Source of the DNA: Myxococcales bacterium
GTDB lineage: Bacteria > Myxococcota_A > Polyangia > Polyangiales > Houyiibacteriaceae
Length of the DNA: 64,000 nucleotides
NCBI GenBank assembly: GCA_029863605.1
Contig: JAOTVB010000020.1
Location: 1 to 64,000, forward strand
Direction of reading: 5' to 3'
In this document: positions 26,032-34,351 of the stretch, one piece after another
Layout: every line of letters begins with the position of its first letter
Numbering within the stretch: position 1 is the first letter of the stretch
Translations under genes and position numbers: made by a program
The notes under the pieces: model-generated
What the model saw: the letters and a program-made list of their open reading frames with translations, nothing else
What the model was told of the DNA's origin: nothing
Databases searched by the model: none

Positions 26032-26612
26032 TAGTTGTCCCGCTCATCGCTGGAATTGGTGCAACTGCTTGCAGCAAACGCCACGTTCAGGTGACCGAGG
26101 TGCCCCCACCTGCGACGGATGACACGACACTCGGGCCGGGAGACTCGTTCTCGATCCGGGTCTTCGGCGAAGACGCGCTGTCGGGCGATCATCAAGTGGC
26201 TCCCGACGGCACGATCAACTTCCCGCTTCTCGGCGCAGTGGAGGTCGACGGCCTCGAGCCCACCGAGGTCGCAACCAAGCTCGAGAACGAGCTTCGCGAA
26301 CGGGATCTGCTTCGTAATCCAAATGTCTCCGTCTATGTTCGGGAGTACGCGTCAAAACGGATCAGCGTGGTCGGGGCGGTCGCAAATCCAGGCGCCTTCC
26401 CGCTCGAACCAGGCATGACAGTCGTCCAGGCGATCAGCATGGCGGGAGGGTTTTCGTCGTTGGCTGACCGAGACGGCACGGTGGTCACGCGTCGCATCGG
26501 TGACGAGACCGTGCGCTACCGGGTTCCCGTGGAGCGCGTGACGCGGGGTCAAGCTAAAGATATCGAGGTCGCCGCCGGCGACATCATTTTCGTCCCGGAA
26601 AGACTCTTCTAG
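26004..26612 (+). CDS. Polysaccharide export lipoprotein, Wza-like OPX (short form)
   Basis: The track ORF starts at 25893; the ATG at 26004 gives a proper lipoprotein signal (RLLLIVVPLIAGIGATAC) and 202 aa. The Poly_export domain is about 35-115 (LGPGDSFSIRVFGEDALSG, PDGTINFPLLGAVEVDG) and one SLBB domain about 118-195 (ISVVGAVANPGAFPL, TVVQAISMAGGFSSLADRDG). It stops at IIFVPERLF without the C-terminal amphipathic helix that forms the outer-membrane pore of E. coli Wza. Hence it likely needs a separate barrel, such as the upstream overlapping gene. Its stop shares a CTAG tetranucleotide with the convergent dehydrogenase stop. Confidence 0.88.
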   Translation: MDRPSRLLLIVVPLIAGIGATACSKRHVQVTEVPPPATDDTTLGPGDSFSIRVFGEDALSGDHQVAPDGTINFPLLGAVEVDGLEPTEVATKLENELRERDLLRNPNVSVYVREYASKRISVVGAVANPGAFPLEPGMTVVQAISMAGGFSSLADRDGTVVTRRIGDETVRYRVPVERVTRGQAKDIEVAAGDIIFVPERLF

Positions 26613-27886
26613 AGGCTCCAGTATCTCAAGTCGCTTCTCAGGCCGCTCGGGTCTACTAACGACTTCACATCGACGAACACACCACCGCTCCGCACGCAGT
26701 CGACGATGTGATCGAGCCGATTGAGATAGCGTGCGTGGGGTACCACCAACACGACGCCATCGAGATCGGTCAGCGCGTCCCAAGGGCGGAGCTCGATCCC
26801 GTAGGTGCGGCTCGCTTCCTCGCCCGACGCCAAGGGATCGTGCACGAGGGGCTCGATGCCGTAGTCACGAAGCTCCTCGATCATGTCCGGGACCCGGCTG
26901 TTGCGAAGGTCCGGGACATTCTCCTTGAACGTCAAACCGAGAACACCGATGCGGCAGTCCTTGATTGGATGACCTTGCTGCCGCAGGAGCTTCACGACTC
27001 GCTTGGCCACGTAGCGCCCCATGTCGTCGTTGATCCGGCGGCCGGCGAGGATCACCTCGGGATGATAGCCCACTGCCTCGGCCTTCGAAGTCAGATAGTA
27101 GGGGTCGACCCCGATGCAATGCCCACCGACCAACCCTGGTGAGAATCGGAGGAAGTTCCATTTCGTGGCCGCCGCATCGAGCACATCCTTGGTACGAATG
27201 TCGAGCCTGTCGAAGATCAGCGCAAGCTCGTTCATGAGCGCGATGTTGAGGTCTCTTTGTGTGTTTTCGATCACCTTGGCTGCCTCGGCGACCTTGATCG
27301 ACGGGGCGCGGTGGACGCCGGCGTCGACGACTCGTTCGTAAGCGCTGGCGACTCGTTCGAGGGTTTCGGGATCTTCGCCAGCAACGACCTTGATGATCTT
27401 TTCGAAGGTGTGTTCCCTGTCGCCTGGGTTGATGCGCTCTGGCGAATATCCGAGCTTGAAGTCTCTGGACTGCGTCAACCCTGAAGCTTCGGACAAGACA
27501 GGCCCGCAGCGTTCCTCGGTCACGCCGGGGTAGACGGTCGATTCGTAGACGACCACTCCACCCGGCGCCAGAGCGCTGCCGACGATCTTCGTCGCCGAGA
27601 TGAGGGCGCTGAGATTTGGTCGCCGATCGTCGTCGATCGGGGTAGGCACCGCCACGATGAAGAAGGTGCACCCGCGGAGATCGGCAGGGTCGCTGGTCAG
27701 TTGCAGCGTTGACTCGGCAAGCTCCGACTCGCTCATTTCCCGCGTGCGATCCTCGTTGGCATGCAATGCCTCGATGCGTTCGGCCGACACGTCGAAGCCC
27801 ACAGTCTTTTCGAACTCACGGGCGAAGGCCAACGCCACAGGAAGCCCCACATACCCGAGACCTATCACTGCGACCCGTTCACTCAT
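26609..27886 (-). CDS. UDP-sugar 6-dehydrogenase (WbpO/TviB-like)
   Basis: A 425-aa member of the UDP-glucose/GDP-mannose dehydrogenase family. The ATG at 27886 (MSERVAVIGLGYVGLP) is the start; the track's extension overlaps the upstream gene. N-terminal Rossmann GLGYVGLP, central domain with KVIENTQRDLNIALMNE, catalytic Cys in GGHCIGVDPYY, and C-terminal domain with GLTFKENVPDLRNS. This spelling is typical of the TviB/WbpO/WbpA group that oxidises UDP-N-acetylhexosamines to uronic acids, rather than UDP-glucose dehydrogenase, but the acceptor cannot be fixed by eye. Its start overlaps the epimerase stop (ATGA). Part of a four-gene sugar-nucleotide operon. Confidence 0.9.
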   Translation of the reverse strand: MSERVAVIGLGYVGLPVALAFAREFEKTVGFDVSAERIEALHANEDRTREMSESELAESTLQLTSDPADLRGCTFFIVAVPTPIDDDRRPNLSALISATKIVGSALAPGGVVVYESTVYPGVTEERCGPVLSEASGLTQSRDFKLGYSPERINPGDREHTFEKIIKVVAGEDPETLERVASAYERVVDAGVHRAPSIKVAEAAKVIENTQRDLNIALMNELALIFDRLDIRTKDVLDAAATKWNFLRFSPGLVGGHCIGVDPYYLTSKAEAVGYHPEVILAGRRINDDMGRYVAKRVVKLLRQQGHPIKDCRIGVLGLTFKENVPDLRNSRVPDMIEELRDYGIEPLVHDPLASGEEASRTYGIELRPWDALTDLDGVVLVVPHARYLNRLDHIVDCVRSGGVFVDVKSLVDPSGLRSDLRYWSL

Positions 27887-28827
27887 GAAGGCTCCGATTC
27901 GAAGCGAAACCAATCGGTCGTAGCTTCCAAGCCTTCGGCTAGCGGGGTTGGATCTCCCAGCATCGACGTCATGACTGTGGGATCGAGGACCGAGCGCTCG
28001 AGATCGCCGGCTCGATGCTCGCCGTCGCGAACGATGGCAGGCTTGTTGACCAGACTGGCGATCTTCTCGGCGAGCATTCGCGTCGATGTCCCGATCCCCG
28101 TCGCGATGTTGATCGTGCGCCGTTCGAGTACCCCTTCGAAGGCCGCGAGATTTGCTCGAACCGCATCACGAACGAAAACGTAGTCACGAACGCAGCCGTC
28201 GTCCCCGAGGCGCGCTCGCGCGTTGACCTGGATCGGTTCGCCTCGGAGGAGCCTTCGGAGAAAGATCGCAACCACGCCAGCTTCGCCGTGGGGGTTCTGT
28301 CGGGGGCCGTAAACGTTTGCGTATCGCAGAATCGTATAGTTCAGGTCCGCCGTCTCCGCGAAGGCTTTGAGATAGAGTTCGAAGCTCGCCTTACTACATG
28401 CATAGGGGCTCAACGGCCGTGCTGGGGACCCCTCTCCGGCCGCAGCGCCATCGGCAACCTCTCCGTAAAGCGCGCCTCCCGTGCTTGCGAAGATCAAGCG
28501 GCTGCTGACCTCGCAGGCGACCTCCGCCACGTTGAGCGAGCCAAGAACGTTTACCTCGGCATCGTAGCCCGGCTCTCGAACGCTGATGGAAACGCTGGCC
28601 TGTGCAGCGTGGTGACTGATCGCGTCGGGTCGAAACTGGAGCGCCAGCTCGCGGAATACTTCTCGATTGCGAATGTCGACGGGATGGAAATCCACACCCG
28701 GCGGAAGGTTTTCCGTGCGCCCGGTACTCAGATCGTCGACGACGAGCACATTGTGACCCGCCTCGCTTGCCGCTTCGGCCACGTGACTTCCTATGAAGCC
28801 GGCTCCCCCGGTTACGAGCACTCTCAT
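27883..28827 (-). CDS. NAD-dependent nucleotide-sugar epimerase/dehydratase (extended SDR)
   Basis: A 314-aa extended short-chain dehydrogenase. The true start is the ATG at 28827 (MRVLVTGGAGFIGSH), which overlaps the upstream stop by 4 bp. It has the GxxGxxG nucleotide site, ISHHAAQASVSISV, the active-site YxxxK as YACSK, and TILRYANVYGPRQNP. Resembles UDP-glucose 4-epimerase-like proteins (GalE/WbpP group); the exact sugar is uncertain. It likely supplies an epimerised UDP-sugar for the polysaccharide whose export genes converge with this operon. Confidence 0.88.
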   Translation of the reverse strand: MRVLVTGGAGFIGSHVAEAASEAGHNVLVVDDLSTGRTENLPPGVDFHPVDIRNREVFRELALQFRPDAISHHAAQASVSISVREPGYDAEVNVLGSLNVAEVACEVSSRLIFASTGGALYGEVADGAAAGEGSPARPLSPYACSKASFELYLKAFAETADLNYTILRYANVYGPRQNPHGEAGVVAIFLRRLLRGEPIQVNARARLGDDGCVRDYVFVRDAVRANLAAFEGVLERRTINIATGIGTSTRMLAEKIASLVNKPAIVRDGEHRAGDLERSVLDPTVMTSMLGDPTPLAEGLEATTDWFRFESEPS

Positions 28828-30758
28828 AGCGTCCCCAGCGGTTTCGAGTCGCGGAGAGGGAGCGCGCTCGCGGAAGCAGCAGACGGCTCGCTGTCCGCAG
28901 CCTCGACCTGGAGCTCGGGAACGAGACGCTCCAACGCTCTTCGGAGCGATGTAGAGTCGGAATTGCAAAGACCCCCCACCGCGTCGAGATTCTCACGAAG
29001 GTCCTCGAGGCTGGGGCAATCGTAGGTTCCGACGAAGATCTTTGGGTGCGCTGTTCGTTGGATCCCCTCGCTTGCGGTCGAAAGCTCTTCAAAGAGCTTC
29101 TCTCCGGGCCGAATCCCCGTGAACCGGACCTCGATGTCCTTGGGCTCGAAGCCGCTCAATCGGATCAGGTCACGCGCTAGATCCACGATGCGCACCGGCT
29201 GCCCCATGTCGAGGATGAAGATCTCGCCGCCCTTGCTCAACGCGGCTGCTTGAGTCACCAACTGAACCGCCTCCGGGATCGTCATGAAGTATCGGGTCAT
29301 GTCGGGATGGGTCACCGTGATCGGCCCGCCATCTCGAATCTGCTTCCGAAAGATGGGGATGACGCTTCCAGCCGAGCCCAAGACGTTGCCAAATCGAACC
29401 GTCGCGAAGTGGGTTGCGCTGTTGCTCGAGAGGGCCTGGATGTATAGCTCCGCGGCTCGCTTCGTCGCGCCCATGACCGACGTCGGGTTCACTGCTTTGT
29501 CGGTGGAGATCATGACGAATTTTTCGACAGCCAGACTGTCTGCCAGGTCTGCGACGATCCGCGTCCCGAGCAAGTTGTTTTTCACAGCCTCCGTGGGATT
29601 CCACTCCATCATGGGAACGTGCTTGTGGGCAGCGGCATGAAAGACGATCAACGGCCGGTGGTCGCGAAAGACCTGAGTGATGCGTGGAATGTCGGTGATA
29701 TCCGCGATGACTGGGGTGAGCTCGAGGCTGGGGAACCGCGTGCACAGCTCGGCGTGGATCTCGAAGAGATTGTTCTCGCATCGCTCTACCAAGACCAAAT
29801 GGGACGGCCGATAGACCGCCACCTGGCGGCACAGCTCCGCGCCGATGCTGCCCCCGGCCCCGGTCACCATCACCGGTTGAGATCGAATGACATCGGCTAC
29901 CGATTCGGTATCGAGTCGGACCTGCTCGCGTCGTAGCAAGTCCTCGATCGCCACGTCCCGGATTCGAGAGAGATTCACTCGGCCGCCCACGATCTGATAC
30001 GTGCCGGGCACGATCTTCACCGCGAGTCCCGCGTCTTTGCATTTCTCCGTGATGCCTCGAATAGCCGTGCCCGGCGCATTGGAAATCGTGATGAGCGCCT
30101 GTTTCACCTCGTACTTCCGTGAGAGGCGACCGAGGTCGTCGGTCTTGCCCATGACCTTGATTCCGTTGATCAGCGCTCCCTGCTTCACCGGATCGTCATC
30201 GACGAAGCCGACGGCCTTGATGCCGAGGTCCGGCCGTCTTGCGATCTCTTGCGCGACCAGCACGCCGCCCTGACCGGCGCCGACCAACAAGGTTGGCACC
30301 CGAGTCTCCTGACTTTGTGGATGTTTCTGTGATGCGATTCGCTCGCCTAGCATTCGGCGAAGCGCCCGCACACCCGTGAGGCCGATGAACGCCAGAACGA
30401 AGTCACCGAGCAACACTCCAAGCGGCACGATGCCGTACCGCGCCACCGGGAAGTCCTGCGCAAGACTCGGGCTCAACAGACGCAGGAGTACGAGGAGCGC
30501 CGCAGCGGAAGCGACCGCGACGAAAATGCGCACGGTGTCCCGGAGGCTGATGTACCGCCAAGAAAAACGCGTAGTGCCAAATGCGGACAGAAGGGCGTAT
30601 TGCAACAACACGATGTAGGGCATCACGATGAGCAATGGGCGCAGCGTCGTCCACGGGACATTCCAATCAAACCGCACCATGGTCGCCAACAAGAAGGCGA
30701 GCATCAGAACGCCGATGTCGATCACGAACTGGGACGTTCGCCAGAGGAACCGAGTCAT
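28824..30758 (-). CDS. Membrane-bound nucleotide-sugar 4,6-dehydratase (CapD/WbpM-like)
   Basis: A 644-aa protein. Residues 1-150 hold four membrane helices (FVIDIGVLMLAFLLATMVRF, LLIVMPYIVLLQYALLS and two more). A first Rossmann-type domain (about 155-270) is the CoA-binding-like part (LLVGAGQGGVLVAQEI). The catalytic SDR domain (about 300-600) has TGAGGSIGAELCRQ, HAAAHKHVPMME, and STDKAVNPTSVMGATKRAAE, where Met replaces the usual Tyr, as in WbpM/FlaA1-like dehydratases. It should act on UDP-GlcNAc-type sugars at the inner-membrane face. Both ends overlap neighbours by 4 bp. The track start at 30794 is too long. Confidence 0.92.
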   Translation of the reverse strand: MTRFLWRTSQFVIDIGVLMLAFLLATMVRFDWNVPWTTLRPLLIVMPYIVLLQYALLSAFGTTRFSWRYISLRDTVRIFVAVASAAALLVLLRLLSPSLAQDFPVARYGIVPLGVLLGDFVLAFIGLTGVRALRRMLGERIASQKHPQSQETRVPTLLVGAGQGGVLVAQEIARRPDLGIKAVGFVDDDPVKQGALINGIKVMGKTDDLGRLSRKYEVKQALITISNAPGTAIRGITEKCKDAGLAVKIVPGTYQIVGGRVNLSRIRDVAIEDLLRREQVRLDTESVADVIRSQPVMVTGAGGSIGAELCRQVAVYRPSHLVLVERCENNLFEIHAELCTRFPSLELTPVIADITDIPRITQVFRDHRPLIVFHAAAHKHVPMMEWNPTEAVKNNLLGTRIVADLADSLAVEKFVMISTDKAVNPTSVMGATKRAAELYIQALSSNSATHFATVRFGNVLGSAGSVIPIFRKQIRDGGPITVTHPDMTRYFMTIPEAVQLVTQAAALSKGGEIFILDMGQPVRIVDLARDLIRLSGFEPKDIEVRFTGIRPGEKLFEELSTASEGIQRTAHPKIFVGTYDCPSLEDLRENLDAVGGLCNSDSTSLRRALERLVPELQVEAADSEPSAASASALPLRDSKPLGTL

Positions 30759-31735
30759 GGGGTTTCCGCCTCCAGCACTGCATGCCGGTACCAATGAAAG
30801 AACTTTCGCACTCCGGCGGCAACCCCGGTCTTGGGGTCGTAGCCGAGCAGCTCCCTGGCCTTGGTGATGTCGGCGTAGGTGTATTCGATGTCGGCCGGTG
30901 GCATCGGGCTGTCGATTAGGCTCGCCGATCGGCCGGCCTGCGCTTCGATCAGTCGCACGAAGTCGGCGAGCAGGGTGGGCTCGCCCCGTCCGAGGTTGAT
31001 GATCTCGTACCCGAGGGGTCGGTCTGCCGCTGCGACGATTCCCTGCACGATATCATCCACGTAGGTCCAATCGCGATGCATCTTTCCGCTGTTGTACAGA
31101 GGGACCGCGGCCCCACGAAAAATGTTGTCGAGGACCTTATACGCCATCATGTCGGGTCGACCACGGGGACCGTAGACGGTGAAGAAACGAAGCGCCGTGA
31201 AGTCCTGTTCGAACAGATGAAAATACGAGTGACCGAGGAGCTCTGCTGCCCGCTTGGTGGCAGGATAAGGCGCAAGAGGGCGGTCCGCACGGTCGGTTTC
31301 GATGAACGGAATCACCTCGGTCGCCCCGTAGGCGGAGGACGTCGACGCGAACACGAACAGAGGCTGCCCATGTAGCTGGCCACTTTGCAAGAGGTTCAAG
31401 GTCCCCCTGAGATTCACATCCAGGTAAAGCGTCGGGTCCTCGATCGAGGCGCGCACCCCTGCCATCGCAGCGAGATGAATCACGGCGTCGAAGCGATGCT
31501 TGGCGTAGAGCGCGTCGATCCCCTCCGCGTCCCGGATATCGATCTCATGAAAGATCAGCTTCTCGGGTTCGGGAGCATCGGCTCGAACCTCACGCAAGTT
31601 CGCGCGTTTGCGGGCGGGATCGTAGTAATCGTTGAGGTTATCGACCCCGACCACCAAGTCGCCACGCTTCAGAAGGGCCGCAGCCGTATTGCTTCCGATG
31701 AACCCAGCAGCCCCGGTCAACAGGATGGTCTTCAT
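30755..31735 (-). CDS. UDP-uronate 4-epimerase-like protein
   Basis: A 326-aa extended SDR with TGAAGFIGSNTAAALL, VDNLNDYYDPARKRANL, HLAAMAGVRASIEDP, YPATK as YxxxK, and FFTVYGPRGRPDMM. DNLNDYYD and MAGVR.S are hallmark spellings of UDP-glucuronate 4-epimerases (CapI/LspL/WbpP side). With the UDP-sugar dehydrogenase in the same operon it would convert a GlcA-type into a GalA-type uronic acid. First gene of the operon on this strand; the 83-bp divergent gap to the nucleotidyltransferase at 31819 must contain its promoter. Confidence 0.9.
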   Translation of the reverse strand: MKTILLTGAAGFIGSNTAAALLKRGDLVVGVDNLNDYYDPARKRANLREVRADAPEPEKLIFHEIDIRDAEGIDALYAKHRFDAVIHLAAMAGVRASIEDPTLYLDVNLRGTLNLLQSGQLHGQPLFVFASTSSAYGATEVIPFIETDRADRPLAPYPATKRAAELLGHSYFHLFEQDFTALRFFTVYGPRGRPDMMAYKVLDNIFRGAAVPLYNSGKMHRDWTYVDDIVQGIVAAADRPLGYEIINLGRGEPTLLADFVRLIEAQAGRSASLIDSPMPPADIEYTYADITKARELLGYDPKTGVAAGVRKFFHWYRHAVLEAETP

Positions 31736-31760
31736 GTCCCCACTCGTGTGGATCTAGCTC

Positions 31761-31776
31761 GGGACTTTATGGTCCC
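31761..31776. promoter_or_regulatory. Inverted repeat in divergent promoter region
   Basis: GGGAC and GTCCC flank a 6-base centre within the 83-bp gap between the sugar-nucleotide operon and the nucleotidyltransferase gene. Possible operator. No clear -10/-35 pair was found. Confidence 0.3.
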
Positions 31777-31818
31777 ACAATGCTTGGTGCGAATCTCAGC
31801 GGAGTTTAGGATGCCGTA

Positions 31819-32748
31819 GTGCAGGCCATGCTTCTAGCAGCTGGGCTTGGAACGCGCCTCAAGCCGCTGACCGACCTTCTCCCCAAACCAGTGGTTCCGG
31901 TGGCAAATCGCCCACTTGGGGCGTTTGCAATGGACCATCTCGCACGGTCGGGGGTCCGGGCGATCGTGGCCAATACGTACCCCCGCCCGAAGCTCGTCGA
32001 GGGGCTACTCAGGAGCCATTGCCCAGCTGGAATCGATCTTGCGTTCTCCAGGGAGACGACGCTCTTGGGGACGGGAGGAGGCCTTCGAAAGGCCCGCACA
32101 CGCTTCGGCGACCCGGCAGCACCGGTGATCGTCATGAATGGCGACATGCTTTTCGCCCCCGACCTCGCCGAAGCCTACCGACTGCATCTCGAAAAGGGCG
32201 CCGTTGCAACCATGATACTTCGCCGAACCCCTCACCCCGCGCGGTTCGGGGCGATCGGAATCGACCACGAGGGCTGGGTGACCACGCTTCTTGGAGCCCC
32301 GAGCGGCCGGAACGTGGACGAGGAACTGATGTTCACCGGAGTGCACATCCTCGCGCCGCGGGCATTCGACGCCATGCCAGCGTCCGGGTGCATCATTCGG
32401 TCCGCATACCGAAGTTGGGTGGACGCCGGCGCGCCTGTCCTGGGGCTCATCGACGACTCACCCTGGGCGGATCTAGGTACCGTGTCGGACTATCACCGAG
32501 TAAACCTAGAATTGGCTTCAGGTTTGCGTCGGTGGCCAGGGGTCGTGCCGGTCGACGGAAGCTTGCTGGCGCCCGATCGAGTTGCAGTTGCCGATCGCAG
32601 CGCAATCCGAAACTCGGTGGTGGGAGCCGGCGTGCAGATCGCGGGGGGCGCTTCGGTCGATGCATGTGTCGTCTGGCCGGACTCGGTGATCACGCGCTCC
32701 GCCAGCCGAGCGGTCATCACTCCGGAGCATCGAATCGAGCTCAGCTGA
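31819..32748 (+). CDS. NDP-sugar nucleotidyltransferase with left-handed beta-helix tail
   Basis: A 309-aa protein of the sugar-1-phosphate nucleotidyltransferase family. N-terminal signature LLAAGLGTRLKPLTD.LPKP, then NGDMLF as the metal-binding site, and WADLGTVSDYH. The last ~70 residues contain hexapeptide-like turns (DRSAIRNSVVGAGVQIAGGASVDACVV). It should make an NDP-hexose from NTP and hexose-1-phosphate; mannose-1-phosphate or glucose-1-phosphate are both possible. Start is a GTG with an in-frame ATG three codons later as alternative. Divergent from the sugar operon, so a link to it is plausible. Its stop overlaps the PP2C stop by 8 bp. Confidence 0.86.
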   Translation: MQAMLLAAGLGTRLKPLTDLLPKPVVPVANRPLGAFAMDHLARSGVRAIVANTYPRPKLVEGLLRSHCPAGIDLAFSRETTLLGTGGGLRKARTRFGDPAAPVIVMNGDMLFAPDLAEAYRLHLEKGAVATMILRRTPHPARFGAIGIDHEGWVTTLLGAPSGRNVDEELMFTGVHILAPRAFDAMPASGCIIRSAYRSWVDAGAPVLGLIDDSPWADLGTVSDYHRVNLELASGLRRWPGVVPVDGSLLAPDRVAVADRSAIRNSVVGAGVQIAGGASVDACVVWPDSVITRSASRAVITPEHRIELS

Positions 32749-33517
32749 GCCCCATCACCTTGGCCAGCACGACTGTGATGTTGTCAGGCCCGCCGTTGTC
32801 GTTCGCCTCTTCGATCAACCGGTTCGCAGCCGTCTGCAGATCCGGCTGCGAATGCACGATGCGATGAATCGCCTCGTCGGTGACCGGGCCACACAGGCCA
32901 TCGCTGCACAGTACGTAGATGTCGCCGATTTCGGGGCGGTCGAGGAAAGTGTCGACCTTGACGGTGGACTTCATCCCCAACGCTCGAACGATGACGTTCT
33001 TGAGCGGAAAGCTCTCGATCTCTTCTTCGGAGAGTCGCTTCATTTTGATGTAGTCGTTGAGAAGCGAGTGATCGCTGGTCAGCTGCTCCAGTTTTCCCTC
33101 GCGGATACGATAAACGCGGCTGTCACCAACGTGCGCGATGAGCACGCCATCCTCGATGACGAGAATGCCGGCGACGGTGGTACCCATGCTGTGCATCTGG
33201 GGATCGTTCTGGGCCGCTTCGTAGATGCGGAGATTCGCGAGTTTGATGCCGGTGATGAGACGGTTCTCTTCATACCCCCGCGCCTTGTCCATTTTGTAGG
33301 GCCAAGTCGCTTCCGGATCTGCGCTCGTCGCGCGGAAGAACTCCCGGAGGGTGTCGATCGCCATGCGGCTCGCAACTTCACCCGAGGCGTGCCCGCCCAT
33401 GCCATCGGCTACGACAAAGAGGTTGTCCTCATCGGCAAGCATGAAGCTGTCCTCGTTGTGAGTTCGCTTCATCCCGATGTGGGTGTCCCCAATGGCGAGA
33501 ACTCGTGCCCGTGACAT
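32741..33517 (-). CDS. PP2C-family serine/threonine phosphatase
   Basis: A 258-aa soluble PPM/PP2C phosphatase. All metal-ligand motifs are seen: KRTHNEDSF, VADGMGGHASGEVAS, AHVGDSRVYRI, SDGLCG and GGPDNITVVL. It is close to the bacterial Stp/PstP type without extra domains. Typical partners are Hanks-type kinases, none of which is adjacent. It is convergent with the nucleotidyltransferase (8-bp overlap) and divergent from the uracil-DNA glycosylase. Confidence 0.94.
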   Translation of the reverse strand: MSRARVLAIGDTHIGMKRTHNEDSFMLADEDNLFVVADGMGGHASGEVASRMAIDTLREFFRATSADPEATWPYKMDKARGYEENRLITGIKLANLRIYEAAQNDPQMHSMGTTVAGILVIEDGVLIAHVGDSRVYRIREGKLEQLTSDHSLLNDYIKMKRLSEEEIESFPLKNVIVRALGMKSTVKVDTFLDRPEIGDIYVLCSDGLCGPVTDEAIHRIVHSQPDLQTAANRLIEEANDNGGPDNITVVLAKVMGLS

Positions 33518-33597
33518 ACCCCAAAACCCCCGTGAGATCTGAGCTTAACGATCCCAGCGCGGCCAAGTCAACGAAACAGGCTTATACTCGCCCCGAC

Positions 33598-34326
33598 GTG
33601 GCGAACAGACCCGACGACGAGCTCGCATCGGTGGTGGCCAGCGCACAGGAGCTCCTGCGCTGGGAAGACGCGCTCGGGGGGAGTGGATTCCCCGGCGTCG
33701 AGCGCGGACGAGCTGCATCGCCGTCCGAAACGGGGGGAGACGCCGCAGCTTCGGAGGGCGCGCAGGTTTCCCACACACACCTACAAATGCTCGCGTCCGA
33801 GGCAGCTGAGTGCACTCGTTGTGAGCTTCATCGAAGCCGCACCAAGAGCGTGTTCGCGCGCGGCACACCCGACACCAATCTGGTATTCGTCGGCGAGGGC
33901 CCAGGCTTTCACGAGGATCAGCAGGGCTTGCCCTTCGTAGGCCGGGCGGGACAGCTTCTCGATCGGATGATCGCCGCGATGGGGTACGACCGAGAAGGCG
34001 TCTACATCTGCAACGTCGTGAAGTGCCGTCCGCCGGAAAACCGAACGCCGCTCCCGACGGAGGCTGTCGCATGCGCTCACTTCCTGGTGCCGCAGCTCGA
34101 GGCCGTATCGCCGAAAGTGATCGTCGCGCTTGGTCGGTGCGCCGCCGAAAATCTGCGGTGCGTGCCGCCGTCTGGGAAATGGAGGGGAATCTGGGGCGAA
34201 TGGCGCGGCATCCCGGTCATGCCGACGTACCACCCGGCTTTTCTGCTGCGGAGCCCACAATTCAAGAAGCCTGTCTGGGAAGATCTCCAAGAAGTGCTTC
34301 GAAAGCTCAACCGGGAAGAGCGCTGA
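33598..34326 (+). CDS. Uracil-DNA glycosylase, family 4 (4Fe-4S)
   Basis: The track start at 33505 overlaps the PP2C start; I prefer the GTG at 33598 (242 aa) though it lacks a clear ribosome site. A TATACT hexamer lies about 10 bases before it. After a low-complexity N-terminal ~70 residues, the catalytic domain shows the iron-sulfur Cys set (CTRCEL, then VVKCRPPENR and AVACAHFL), motif A GEGPGFHED..GLPFVGRAG and the C-terminal motif PTYHPAFLLR. It removes uracil from DNA to start base-excision repair. The N-terminal extension is unusual for the family (usually ~200 aa). Confidence 0.9.
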   Translation: MANRPDDELASVVASAQELLRWEDALGGSGFPGVERGRAASPSETGGDAAASEGAQVSHTHLQMLASEAAECTRCELHRSRTKSVFARGTPDTNLVFVGEGPGFHEDQQGLPFVGRAGQLLDRMIAAMGYDREGVYICNVVKCRPPENRTPLPTEAVACAHFLVPQLEAVSPKVIVALGRCAAENLRCVPPSGKWRGIWGEWRGIPVMPTYHPAFLLRSPQFKKPVWEDLQEVLRKLNREER

Positions 34327-34351
34327 ATAAAGGGGACAGTCCCTTTTATTT
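34326..34351. repeat. AT-flanked palindrome between convergent genes (terminator or REP-like)
   Basis: AATAAAGGG and CCCTTTTATT are nearly perfect complements around GACAGT. It begins at the stop of the glycosylase gene and covers the stop of the small convergent gene. T-runs on both sides suit a bidirectional intrinsic terminator. The same GGGGACAG word recurs at 52811 and 52841. Confidence 0.5.
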
